Shown here one piece after another: positions 1-8,500 of a stretch of DNA of 64,000 bases. This stretch comes from Calditrichia bacterium (GTDB lineage Bacteria > Calditrichota > Calditrichia > RBG-13-44-9 > J075): contig JANQRS010000012.1 in the NCBI GenBank assembly GCA_028284445.1, positions 148,965-212,964 of the forward strand, written 5' to 3'. Within the stretch, counting starts at the first letter, position 1; the number at the start of each line of letters is the position of its first letter. Under the pieces are notes generated by a model, which saw only the letters and a program-made list of their open reading frames with translations, had not been told where the DNA came from and ran no database searches. The translations under genes and the position numbers were made by a program.

Positions 1-23
1 CTCTGCCCTCCGTGGCAAATCCT

Positions 24-51
24 CAAGCATCGAGAATCAGGCATCAAACAT
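24..51. repeat. Degenerate 7-bp tandem array (4 units)
   Basis: Four consecutive heptamers can be read from position 24: caagcat, cgagaat, caggcat, caaacat. The consensus is close to C-R-A-G-C-A-T. The array runs into the stop codon of the hybrid regulator (stop at 44-46). A second array of the same type lies at 63866-63893 near the rRNA operon, and the sequence just before each array is also similar. This is seen directly in the sequence; its function is unknown. Confidence 0.65.
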
Positions 52-3000
52 CCTTCAACACTTCAGACGGAGACACCCCAAATTCTTCGCGGTATCTTTT
101 GGAAAAATAGGAAAGATTGGTAAAGCCAACGGCATAGGCAACATCGGAGACCGTGCCGGCACGCTGCTCCAGCATTTGGCGGGCACGCTCGAGGCGAATA
201 GAGTTGATTAGCTCACGTGGGGTTTGGTCGGCAAGCGCGCGGATCTTGCGTTGTAGCTGACGACGACTCATGAAGAGCTTCTTGCTCAATTCTTCGACTC
301 CAAAATCTTCGTCAGCCAAATGGTCTTCTATGGCATTCATCAGCTTTTGCAGAAAAGTCTCTTCAACCGAGGTAAATTCCTGTTCGCGCGGTTTTAACAT
401 ACCTTCGCGACGAAAGACTTCGCGCATCTTGCGACGCAATTCGATTAATTTCTGTACGCGGGTCAGCAGTTCACGGGCATTAAATGGCTTAACCAGGTAA
501 GCGTCAGCGCCGGTTTCCAGACCTTCCAGCTTGTCCTCTTCTCCGGCTTTGGCGGTCAAGAGTATGACCGGGATGTGGCTGGTCTTTTCGTTGGTCTTGA
601 GCGCCTTGCAAAACTCGTAGCCGTCCATTTCCGGCATCATCACGTCGCTGATGATCAAGTCCGGTACTGCTTCGGTCGCCCGCTCTAAACCGGCGCGCCC
701 ATTTTCCGCTTCTATAATCGTAAAATCGCTCCGTAATTGATCAACGACATAGCGGCGCACATCCGGATGATCATCAACGACCAAAACGATATCTACATCA
801 TCCGAAGCTGGAACAGCTTCAGCAGGTGGCAGACCTGTCTCGAGATCATTCAGGCGAATATCCGTCGAATAGAGCTCTCGATCTTCCGGTTTCTCAGGAG
901 CAACAACTTCCTCACTAAATTCATTTTCACGAAAATGCGCCTTGCCAATCGGAAAATTGAGGCTAAATTCCGTCCCCTCCCCCGGTTGACTGCTGACTGT
1001 TATCTCACCGTGATGCAACATGACCAGCTCTTTAGTCAATGCCAGGCCGATGCCGCTACCGCCATACACGGTGCCGTGCGTGCTGTCAGCCTGATAGAAG
1101 CGATCAAAAATATGCGGCAAATCTTTTTCAGCAATGCCCAGACCACTGTCTTTTACGAGAAGGTGTAAGCGCTGGTCATTCTTAATGGCAACAGAAATTC
1201 GTACCGTGCCGCCAGCAGGCGTAAATTTGCAGGCATTTGACACGAGATTGACGATGATCTTTTCAAACTTATCGCGATCAAAATAGAAATCCGCCAACTT
1301 GTCCGTGATATGTTGGTCATCATATTGCAGACGAATTCCTTTCTGTTCCGCAAGTGAGGCAAATGACATGACCAAGCCACGCAGAAAAGCCGGGAAGTCG
1401 CCTCTCTGGGCCTGGAGAGTGAGTCTACCCGATTCAAGCCGGGACAAATCCAGCAGTTGATTAATAAGCTGCAAGAGCCGCTTTGCGCTCTTGCGCATCA
1501 TGCCAAATTCAGACTTATCCTGTTCTTTATCGCTGGCGGCAAGACGATCTTCCAAGGGACCGAGAATCAAGGTTAAGGGCGTGCGGAATTCGTGAGATAT
1601 ATTGGCGAAGAAGCGCGACTTCACCTCATCCAATTCCTTCAGCTTTTCCGCCTGTTCACGAATGGTAACGGTTCGCGACGCAACCAATTCCTCGAGTTCT
1701 TCCGTGCGCTTTTGCAGTTGATGAACCCGCCATTGTACGATCAGCGCCACCAAGCCTACGGCCAAAAGTGCGTACAGCAATTTGGCCCAGGTGGCACGAT
1801 ACCAGGGTGGTAAGACGCTAAACGTAAATCTATCTTCTACACCTTGCTTCTCGTATACATTCTGGCTTCTAACACGGAAAGTGTAATCTCCTTCCGGCAA
1901 GCCGGTATAATCCTTCCAATATTCCTCGGTCCATGGCGACCAACCGGCATCGTAGCCGTCCAGAAAGAACTGAAATTTGTTCGCCTCAGGTGCATCAAAA
2001 GCCAGGGCAGCACACTCAAAACGAAGCGCGCTGGTGCTGTGTTCCAGTTCAACGTAGCCCTGAGAGCCTGGCTCTTTATCTACGGCAATGCCACCATAGA
2101 CAAGCGAGTCATTATTGATCACGACACGTCTAACCTTGCTATAAAAAGGCTTATCATATGACTTATCAACACGGGCATCATAGCGAATCAGTTCATAGCT
2201 ACCTGAGCACCAGGTTACCCCGCTTTGCTCCACGTATTGTATCCAATCCTCACTTGGTCGCCGCCCGGCAAATCTTTTGAATGGTGTTGCATCAAGCTGC
2301 CAATTGTTGTCGCCTACATATTCAGCGAATCCCACCATGCAGCGATTCTCACTAATCATGCTAACCCATATATTCCGCTCACTGTCTTCAATGAGTTGGG
2401 TATATCTCACGGGATCATAATCAGGGAAAAACGCGGGCAGCGAACTCTTAACAAGTTTGTTGCTATCGGCATCCATCTCATGTAAACCGAACAGTGAAGA
2501 GAAAATCGGTCTATCTCCGATAAGAAAGGTCTTTAACACGCCACCGGGCACTCCTTCATCCTGCCCATATTCAGTGATTCTGAAGCTGGTGTTGGCTTTA
2601 TCGACGCCCAGCACGTCTATACGGAATATTTGAGCGAAGGGCGTACTGCCCCACAATGTGCCATCGGACAATTCTACAATGCTATGCAGCGGATCATCAA
2701 CGCCGGGGATTTTGCCCAAATCTGTCCACTTACCGTTCTCAAACCTCAGCCGCTTTATGCCGTCCCACATACCGATATAAAGAATACTGGGATCTGTCTT
2801 TGAAACGATCATTGTTATGAACTTTTCCGGTTTGATTGGCAGAAGAGTTAGTTGCCCATTACGGAATTCGCGCAGAACGTTGCGAGAAAGAATCAACAGC
2901 CGATCCTGGAAACTGGCCAATTTTAATCCCACATCAGAAAATTCCTGAATGACCGATAGTCGATTTTGTTGTAAACCCAGGGTGCCTGACATAGAATGGA

Positions 3001-4168
3001 TGTCACCTGAACGATCAAGGCGATATAGAAAGCGATCTTTCAAAAGGTATAGTTGATCACGATGCGTGGTCATTGACTTTACCTGAACCCCGTGTTCCGG
3101 ATTCGTATCAAAATAGGATATTGGGGAAAAAAGCTCGACGCGGTTAACACCGTTTGCGCTAGCCACCCAAAGCGCGCCTTCGCTATCCACAAAAAGGCTA
3201 TTAATTCGGCTTCCCGACAGGCCTCTTTCACGATCCAATTGATAGAGAAGGCGCCCCGATTTGTCCATTAGTATGACAGTACCTTCGCGGCTCCCCAGTG
3301 CATAAATGCCGCTTTCCGGAGAAACCAGGATTCCCTTGGAAAATGCATGCTGCTCAAGGTATGCGCCCAATTGATGTTGAAACGGAACCAGGTTGGTTCC
3401 ATCAAACAAATACATGTCTCCCATTTGATGCCCGATCAGCATATGGTCGTCATCGTAAGGTAACATAAAGGCGATTCGTCCATCCGGCAGGATATCTTGA
3501 GGCAGGACCTGAACGAGTGAATTGCCATCAATTCTCGACAATCCCCGCGTACCTTCCTGGACATAAACCTTACCGTCGAGAAGGAAAGCCCCGTGAAAAG
3601 TGGAACTTGCGGGAATAACCGACACCTGATTGTCGTGATAGCGAAATATCTTTCGAAGCGTGACAAAATAGACGCCGTTTTCATTGGCGATGGTATCCCA
3701 AACATCGCTAAAGATCCGATCACTGTCTTTCAGTAATCCAGTTAGCGAGGCGTACGTTAAATCTCCATTTTCATTTGGAACGAGCGTTCCGAATCCGCCG
3801 ATTGTGCCGGCAAAAATACGTTGCTGCGCGTCCATTGCCAGCGACTTGATGCTGAAATCGTGCGTGTTGTTGACTTGCCGCCAATTGCGGCCATCAAATT
3901 CAAGGAGGCAGGCATGATTCCCAACATACATCATGCCGTCTGCTCGCTGCAGGAAGGTAAAATTTATAGGAGAACCGCCATAATCTTGCGGTCTGTAGCT
4001 GGTTACCGGCAAAATGCCGATATTGGTCCAATAATTATCCGGGAGTTTCTGCGGCGGCACGGCGCTTTGCGCCCAGGCCAGTTGGATAAAAAAAACCAAT
4101 CCAATGTAGCCCATAAGCCAGCGGCGCAAGCCACGACAGGCTTGTATTCTGGTGAAAATACCAAACAT
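44..4168 (-). CDS. Hybrid two-component regulator (propeller sensor, histidine kinase, receiver, AraC)
   Basis: This 1374-residue one-protein signalling system is of the HTCS type described in Bacteroidetes. Order seen: N-terminal hydrophobic signal/anchor (about 19-34); a long region of Reg_prop-like beta-propeller repeats (about 60-690); a Y_Y_Y-like domain (about 705-775); a transmembrane helix (about 790-815); HisKA with phospho-acceptor His859 in an SHEFRTPL motif; HATPase with N box NLVSNACKF and G box DSGLGI; a receiver with phospho-acceptor Asp1175 in SDVMMPEMDG; and a C-terminal AraC-type HTH pair (about 1290-1372). All catalytic residues look intact. In Bacteroidetes such proteins sense breakdown products of polysaccharides, but no glycan-use locus is adjacent here, so the ligand is unknown. 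A GGGGACGG Shine-Dalgarno lies just before the ATG. Confidence 0.95.
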   Translation of the reverse strand: MFGIFTRIQACRGLRRWLMGYIGLVFFIQLAWAQSAVPPQKLPDNYWTNIGILPVTSYRPQDYGGSPINFTFLQRADGMMYVGNHACLLEFDGRNWRQVNNTHDFSIKSLAMDAQQRIFAGTIGGFGTLVPNENGDLTYASLTGLLKDSDRIFSDVWDTIANENGVYFVTLRKIFRYHDNQVSVIPASSTFHGAFLLDGKVYVQEGTRGLSRIDGNSLVQVLPQDILPDGRIAFMLPYDDDHMLIGHQMGDMYLFDGTNLVPFQHQLGAYLEQHAFSKGILVSPESGIYALGSREGTVILMDKSGRLLYQLDRERGLSGSRINSLFVDSEGALWVASANGVNRVELFSPISYFDTNPEHGVQVKSMTTHRDQLYLLKDRFLYRLDRSGDIHSMSGTLGLQQNRLSVIQEFSDVGLKLASFQDRLLILSRNVLREFRNGQLTLLPIKPEKFITMIVSKTDPSILYIGMWDGIKRLRFENGKWTDLGKIPGVDDPLHSIVELSDGTLWGSTPFAQIFRIDVLGVDKANTSFRITEYGQDEGVPGGVLKTFLIGDRPIFSSLFGLHEMDADSNKLVKSSLPAFFPDYDPVRYTQLIEDSERNIWVSMISENRCMVGFAEYVGDNNWQLDATPFKRFAGRRPSEDWIQYVEQSGVTWCSGSYELIRYDARVDKSYDKPFYSKVRRVVINNDSLVYGGIAVDKEPGSQGYVELEHSTSALRFECAALAFDAPEANKFQFFLDGYDAGWSPWTEEYWKDYTGLPEGDYTFRVRSQNVYEKQGVEDRFTFSVLPPWYRATWAKLLYALLAVGLVALIVQWRVHQLQKRTEELEELVASRTVTIREQAEKLKELDEVKSRFFANISHEFRTPLTLILGPLEDRLAASDKEQDKSEFGMMRKSAKRLLQLINQLLDLSRLESGRLTLQAQRGDFPAFLRGLVMSFASLAEQKGIRLQYDDQHITDKLADFYFDRDKFEKIIVNLVSNACKFTPAGGTVRISVAIKNDQRLHLLVKDSGLGIAEKDLPHIFDRFYQADSTHGTVYGGSGIGLALTKELVMLHHGEITVSSQPGEGTEFSLNFPIGKAHFRENEFSEEVVAPEKPEDRELYSTDIRLNDLETGLPPAEAVPASDDVDIVLVVDDHPDVRRYVVDQLRSDFTIIEAENGRAGLERATEAVPDLIISDVMMPEMDGYEFCKALKTNEKTSHIPVILLTAKAGEEDKLEGLETGADAYLVKPFNARELLTRVQKLIELRRKMREVFRREGMLKPREQEFTSVEETFLQKLMNAIEDHLADEDFGVEELSKKLFMSRRQLQRKIRALADQTPRELINSIRLERARQMLEQRAGTVSDVAYAVGFTNLSYFSKRYREEFGVSPSEVLKDV

Positions 4169-4280
4169 TTCCGTCCCCGTTGTATTATAAAAAGGTATTC
4201 ATTCCCGCTAAAATAGGCAATGATTCGGGTCAAATACCCTTTCAACAAGAGAGACGGGGCAAAAGCGAACTTTTCTTCGC

Positions 4281-4691
4281 CTAGTGGTAAAATTTCATAA
4301 ATTCGATGCCCGGTGCCAGAACGATACGCCAGGCGAGCTCAATATCATCGCTGAAATTTTCTTCAAATTCCTTAACAGTTTCGATCAATGCATCCATCCA
4401 GAGTATATACAATCCTGGCCGAACGTTGTGGCGATGACGGCTATGCACCTCAGCAATTCGCCGTAGCTCATCATTGGCAACATGACGCCCATGAAACATC
4501 GCCACGCGAAAGAGGGACTTCTCCAACATCATTTTTTGTTTCTCCATGTCGGTATCCTTGAACTTTTCGCGAACTTCTTCTGAGGAATCCATAAAGTTCT
4601 CATAAAAGCGGGTAAAGAATTGCACGTCGCGGCTATCGTCACCAATAACCCGCCAGAAGCTCTCTTCAAAAATTTTGTCGTAATTGACCAT
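4281..4691 (-). CDS. Single-domain globin
   Basis: A 136-residue all-helical protein with the bacterial single-domain globin layout: an early Phe/Tyr-rich B helix (FFTRFYENF), an E-helix region beginning EKQKMML, and an F-helix containing His83 in EVHSRH followed by RPGLY, then a LWMDALIETV G helix. His83 is the likely proximal haem ligand; His86 and His88 are close alternatives. Globins of this kind bind O2, NO or act as redox sensors; nothing in the sequence decides which. The gene stands alone, on the same strand as the hybrid regulator and about 110 bp upstream of it. The start at 4691 has a ggaggt-type Shine-Dalgarno upstream. Confidence 0.8.
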   Translation of the reverse strand: MVNYDKIFEESFWRVIGDDSRDVQFFTRFYENFMDSSEEVREKFKDTDMEKQKMMLEKSLFRVAMFHGRHVANDELRRIAEVHSRHRHNVRPGLYILWMDALIETVKEFEENFSDDIELAWRIVLAPGIEFMKFYH

Positions 4692-5085
4692 TCGTACCTC
4701 CGTTTACATGGAACTTTCCAACAACTAAAGTGATAGCTTGACAACTGACCTATTGCAAGGCCGGTACCAACAGCAGAAAATCACACCAAAAGCTTTACCA
4801 TAAAGCAACTTAGATCAAGAACCCAGACTTGCAAAAATAAAAGAAAAGGTGCCAGAATATTGCCATTTCTTGCCTTTTTCGGAAATAAACGGCAACCGGC
4901 TATCTATACAGAGGAGGGTTAACACTCCCTGAATCTCCTTCGAGGGGATCGAAGAGATGTTAATCAGGCAGTACACCAAATTGTCAAAAACTGGCAGCAG
5001 CTTGCGATATCTCACTCTATCTTATCAAAGATTACAGTATTATGAACCATTCAGGAAGCAAGACACCAAATCGAAAGGCGGCGTT
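4692..5085. other. Divergent intergenic region
   Basis: This 394-bp gap lies between the globin (minus) and an exported protein (plus) and should hold both promoters. No clear -35/-10 pair was found by eye. A short hairpin, cttcga/tcgaag, lies near 4938-4954. A longer upstream in-frame extension of the plus-strand gene starting at 4957 is possible but has no signal-peptide logic. Confidence 0.4.
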
Positions 5086-6699
5086 ATGCTCACACGATTC
5101 GCTACCCTCAGTTTATTTTTGTTTATCTCAACCACACTTATCGGTCAGGTTATTATCTCCGATTTTGCAGTAAATACCCCGGCTTCCAATGTCAGCGGCG
5201 TTGGCAAGACCGCAATCGCTGCGCATACCAACGGCAATTTCGCCGTATCCTGGCAGGATTTTAATGAGTACAATATACCGGTTGCTGAAATTCCGCGTGT
5301 TGCGGTTCAGCTCGTGTCGCCTACTGCTACGGCGATTGGCCCTTTGAATGTGTTTCGCGGTGAATCCCGCAACTTGTCAATATGGACGTCCGATTATCTT
5401 TCGCCGGATTTGAATATTGATTTCCTACCAGACGGCAGCGTACTGGTTGTGGTGGAACATGTTGGTGACTTTTCTATTGGCCCTTCCAGCTTCTTCGGTT
5501 CAGAAACCGGTATTGGACAGGTATCCGCTTCCGGTGAGATCATAGACGTTAGTAACAGCAACGGGGTTATTCTCTGGCTCATACCAACAGATTTGGATTC
5601 CGAAGAGAACCCGCGCATCGCCATTGCCCCTGATGGTTCTTTTTTCGTCATTTTACAAGGGGATTCTTTCGCCAGCAATTTCAACAAAGTAATGATTCAG
5701 CAATTTGCAACTGATGGCAGCTTTGTCGGTGACTTCTTTACGCCGCATAGCGGCGACCCCAATCCATCTGCCAATCATACATTCCCGGATGTTGCTACCA
5801 ACGGCAGTTTTCATGCGGTTGTCTGGCAAAACGGACTCACCGACAATGCATGGGATATTTCTGCTCAATTTTACAACAATGTTGGTACCGTCGGCGCTAA
5901 TATCACCGTCAACAGCGGCGACGTAACCGGCAACGCCAACCTGGTTCCCACCGTAGCCATGAATAGCGCCGGCACAAGTGTGATTGTATGGGCCGATTTC
6001 CGCGATAATGTCCAGGGCGAAATTTATGGCCAGCGTTTCGATAATGCCGGTCAACGGATTGGCAATAATTTCCGGGTCAGCAATAGCGAAGGAACGATAT
6101 GGGATCGACCGGAAGTTGCCATTCGCGACGACGGTAGCTTCATGGTGGTGTGGACGGATAGTATGGCCAATGCCATCGATGTGGCTGCCCTGCGTGCTCG
6201 CGGTCGCCAGTATGATAGCAATGGCAATCCAACCGGGGAACCGTTCATCGTTCCGAATCAGGACCTTGGCTCCGGTTTGATCAGCATAGACACCGACGGC
6301 AGCAGCTATTACTCAGCCTGGCTGGACGTGCGAGCCGACAACGTCACACCAAATGTATATGCATCGGTCTTTGGCGACATTGTTAGCAGTGTTGAGCCCA
6401 TGCCAAATGCCGGGTTGCCGACAGAACACTCGCTTGCACAAAATTATCCGAATCCATTCAACCCGGAAACACGGATAGAGTTTGACATCAATCGCACCGC
6501 TCATACAAAATTAACGGTATTCGACCAACTTGGCCGGGTGGTTTCTGTTCTGGTGAACGAGACCCTGGCTCCGGGTGGATACGCCGCTTCATGGGATGCG
6601 ACAAACGCTGCCGGGGAACCGGTTGCAGGTGGCATTTATTATTATCAATTGCAGGCCGGATCATTTTCACAAGTTAAGAAGATGCTCCTGGTTCGTTAA
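5086..6699 (+). CDS. Exported repeat protein with type IX-like C-terminal sorting tail
   Basis: The start at 5086 is chosen because it places a signal peptide (LSLFLFISTTLIGQ) at the N terminus; the reading frame is open further upstream to 4957. The body carries repeated blade-like motifs of the type DGSF-VVW (for example APDGSFFVIL and DDGSFMVVWTD), suggesting a beta-propeller or similar repeat fold. The last ~85 residues are a FlgD-Ig-like sorting domain: QNYPNPFNPET, then a VFDQLGRVV strand, AGGIYYYQL and a KKMLLVR end. Such tails direct proteins to the cell surface in FCB bacteria by a type IX-like route. No enzyme motif was seen; function unknown. Confidence 0.85.
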   Translation: MLTRFATLSLFLFISTTLIGQVIISDFAVNTPASNVSGVGKTAIAAHTNGNFAVSWQDFNEYNIPVAEIPRVAVQLVSPTATAIGPLNVFRGESRNLSIWTSDYLSPDLNIDFLPDGSVLVVVEHVGDFSIGPSSFFGSETGIGQVSASGEIIDVSNSNGVILWLIPTDLDSEENPRIAIAPDGSFFVILQGDSFASNFNKVMIQQFATDGSFVGDFFTPHSGDPNPSANHTFPDVATNGSFHAVVWQNGLTDNAWDISAQFYNNVGTVGANITVNSGDVTGNANLVPTVAMNSAGTSVIVWADFRDNVQGEIYGQRFDNAGQRIGNNFRVSNSEGTIWDRPEVAIRDDGSFMVVWTDSMANAIDVAALRARGRQYDSNGNPTGEPFIVPNQDLGSGLISIDTDGSSYYSAWLDVRADNVTPNVYASVFGDIVSSVEPMPNAGLPTEHSLAQNYPNPFNPETRIEFDINRTAHTKLTVFDQLGRVVSVLVNETLAPGGYAASWDATNAAGEPVAGGIYYYQLQAGSFSQVKKMLLVR

Positions 6700-6912
6700 T
6701 TGATCGAGTTCAGCCAATTTTAAAATTACCGGTTGAGATTAACCAGCATGGTTACTTTCAGCCGGTTCTTTTTATTCAGGCCCCCCTCATAATACCTCCC
6801 CAAGACAATCATAAACAAAGACTTAAAGCAAACTCGTAAAGTTGGCACCTACTTTGCGATAGCTGTGGGCATGACGAAGATGCCAACAAAACATACGACA
6901 CGGAGGTTGACA

Positions 6913-8187
6913 ATGACTATCACTACTTATCTGCATCGTGGCCTGATCGTAGCACTGCTCGCTCTGGCAACGATGTTCTGGGGGTGCGAATCCGCGGATC
7001 CGCTAACAGCGGACATCCCAACACCGTCTGAAGACAGCCGCCAGGAACTGACCTTCCTAAAGCTCAACAACGAAGCAGTAAGCTTGAACAAGCAGAAAAA
7101 GATTCGCAAGTTCGTCAAACGCAGACTTGGCAACACATTGACGCTCGCTCACGGAAATGCCTCCACATCTGAACGAAATAGCTATTACGCAGTAAGCGCC
7201 ACTGCCCCGTTCAAGATCCATCGTATGGTGCCTGCATCTCCGGAAAACAATCAAATAGTAGGTCAGCTCCTTTTTAAGAGCAAGGCAATTGCACTGAACC
7301 CGATTGACGGCAAGCTGTACTATGTAGCAACTGATCCGGACAAGGGCGTATTTAAGGTCGCCAAATGGGATCCGGAAACCAACACCCATGAAGTACTGCC
7401 AAATGGCACCTGGATGCAACCGGCCGACAAATTGGCTTTTAGTCCTGACGGCACGCTCTTCGCGATGACGAAGCAGGATACTCGTGCCATCTACACAATT
7501 GATGCATTCGGTAACTGGCACTGGCACAGCAGCTATCGCCAGAATTTCGGCGCACGGGGAGACATGGCGTTTGGCCCGGATGGTTTTCTGTACATCCTCA
7601 AAGGCTCCTACCATGGACGCGTACATGTTATCGATGTCAGCGAAGAGCGTCATATCCGCAAGGTACACTTCGTCAAAAAGATGGAAGGCCTTTTCTTCGG
7701 TCATAATGACAAAGCTTACACCTGCGGCGAAAACGGTGAGCTCTATCATCTCGACATGCATACCGGCGCTTTGCGACTCCTCAGCAATCGTCAGATTGAC
7801 AACCTCGGCGATATTGCGCCGGTCATCGCTCGAAGCGAACTGGCCTACGCCAAAGTCTCTCTGCAAGTATTACCGAACTCAATTGACCAGGACAAAGATA
7901 TTGAGATCGCCTTTGAAACAACAGAACTGACCGGCGGCGTCGCGGTCGTCTTCCAGCCGCACGGCACAATTTTCGCCCCGGAAGCGATTTTGAACATCGA
8001 AGCGCATGGTGTTGACCTGAGCAATGTCGACATCGATCGCATCAACATCTTCTACGACAACCAGGAAACCGGTGTTTGGGAGCCGATGGAACGCGATAAC
8101 ATCATCATCGACGTTGAAAACGGCACGGTCAAAGTTGTTAATGCCAAACTCCCCCACTTCTCCCGCTACGGCATTGCCGCAGACTAG
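6913..8187 (+). CDS. Exported or lipoprotein propeller-like protein
   Basis: The ATG at 6913 is preferred over 6865: it has a GGAGG Shine-Dalgarno at 6902-6906 and starts directly with a signal peptide (LIVALLALATMFWGC). The Cys could be lipid-modified, although FWGC is an unusual lipobox. The middle contains NHL/SMP-30-like blades (LAFSPDGTLFAMT, MAFGPDGFLYILKG), pointing to a six-bladed propeller. The C-terminal ~120 residues form a separate beta-rich domain with a ZU5-like pattern (TGGVAVVFQPHGTIF, then ANPHFSRYG-like end). No catalytic motif is visible. It is followed by a strong terminator, so it is probably monocistronic. Confidence 0.75.
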   Translation: MTITTYLHRGLIVALLALATMFWGCESADPLTADIPTPSEDSRQELTFLKLNNEAVSLNKQKKIRKFVKRRLGNTLTLAHGNASTSERNSYYAVSATAPFKIHRMVPASPENNQIVGQLLFKSKAIALNPIDGKLYYVATDPDKGVFKVAKWDPETNTHEVLPNGTWMQPADKLAFSPDGTLFAMTKQDTRAIYTIDAFGNWHWHSSYRQNFGARGDMAFGPDGFLYILKGSYHGRVHVIDVSEERHIRKVHFVKKMEGLFFGHNDKAYTCGENGELYHLDMHTGALRLLSNRQIDNLGDIAPVIARSELAYAKVSLQVLPNSIDQDKDIEIAFETTELTGGVAVVFQPHGTIFAPEAILNIEAHGVDLSNVDIDRINIFYDNQETGVWEPMERDNIIIDVENGTVKVVNAKLPHFSRYGIAAD

Positions 8188-8500
8188 AAATTATTTACCT
8201 CCAATCGCGACAGAAGCCGGCTGCATTTGCAGCCGGCTTCTGTTTTTCAGAATTGCACAGATCCATTCGCCGCAAGAAGCAACCTTTGCCTGACACATCC
8301 GTAGTGTAGTACAGATTGTCATGCATTTTATCAGGAGGTTTAGCCTACCGCATCAACGCAGCCAATACACGAATTCAAACTTTTTTAGAATTTTCGTGTA
8401 ATCCTTTTGAACATTCCGATAGTCATAATGGCAAGGGATTGCCAGCCTCATGGGGGATTTAGACAGTTATACTTATTACGCCATTACCGCAGGAGGGCCC
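8188..8500. other. Intergenic region with terminator and leader
   Basis: A 313-bp gap. The first part holds a strong terminator hairpin (8211-8247). The rest is AT-rich and presumably holds the promoter of the DUF5916 gene, whose Shine-Dalgarno AGGAGGG is at 8491-8497. No other feature was recognised. Confidence 0.5.
8211..8247 (+). terminator. Rho-independent terminator
   Basis: A stem of about 14 bp (cagaagccggctgc paired with gcagccggcttctg) with a tiny loop is followed by TTTTT at 8243-8247. It lies 23 bp after the stop of the propeller-like protein. Confidence 0.9.

Noticed and set aside
4184..4189. TATAAT on the minus strand before the hybrid regulator
   Set aside because: It is only about 16 bp from the ATG and would overlap the ribosome-binding site, so it cannot serve as its normal promoter.
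7057..7866. 269-residue minus-strand frame
   Set aside because: It runs antisense within the propeller-like protein and lacks a ribosome-binding site or family motif; it is a shadow.
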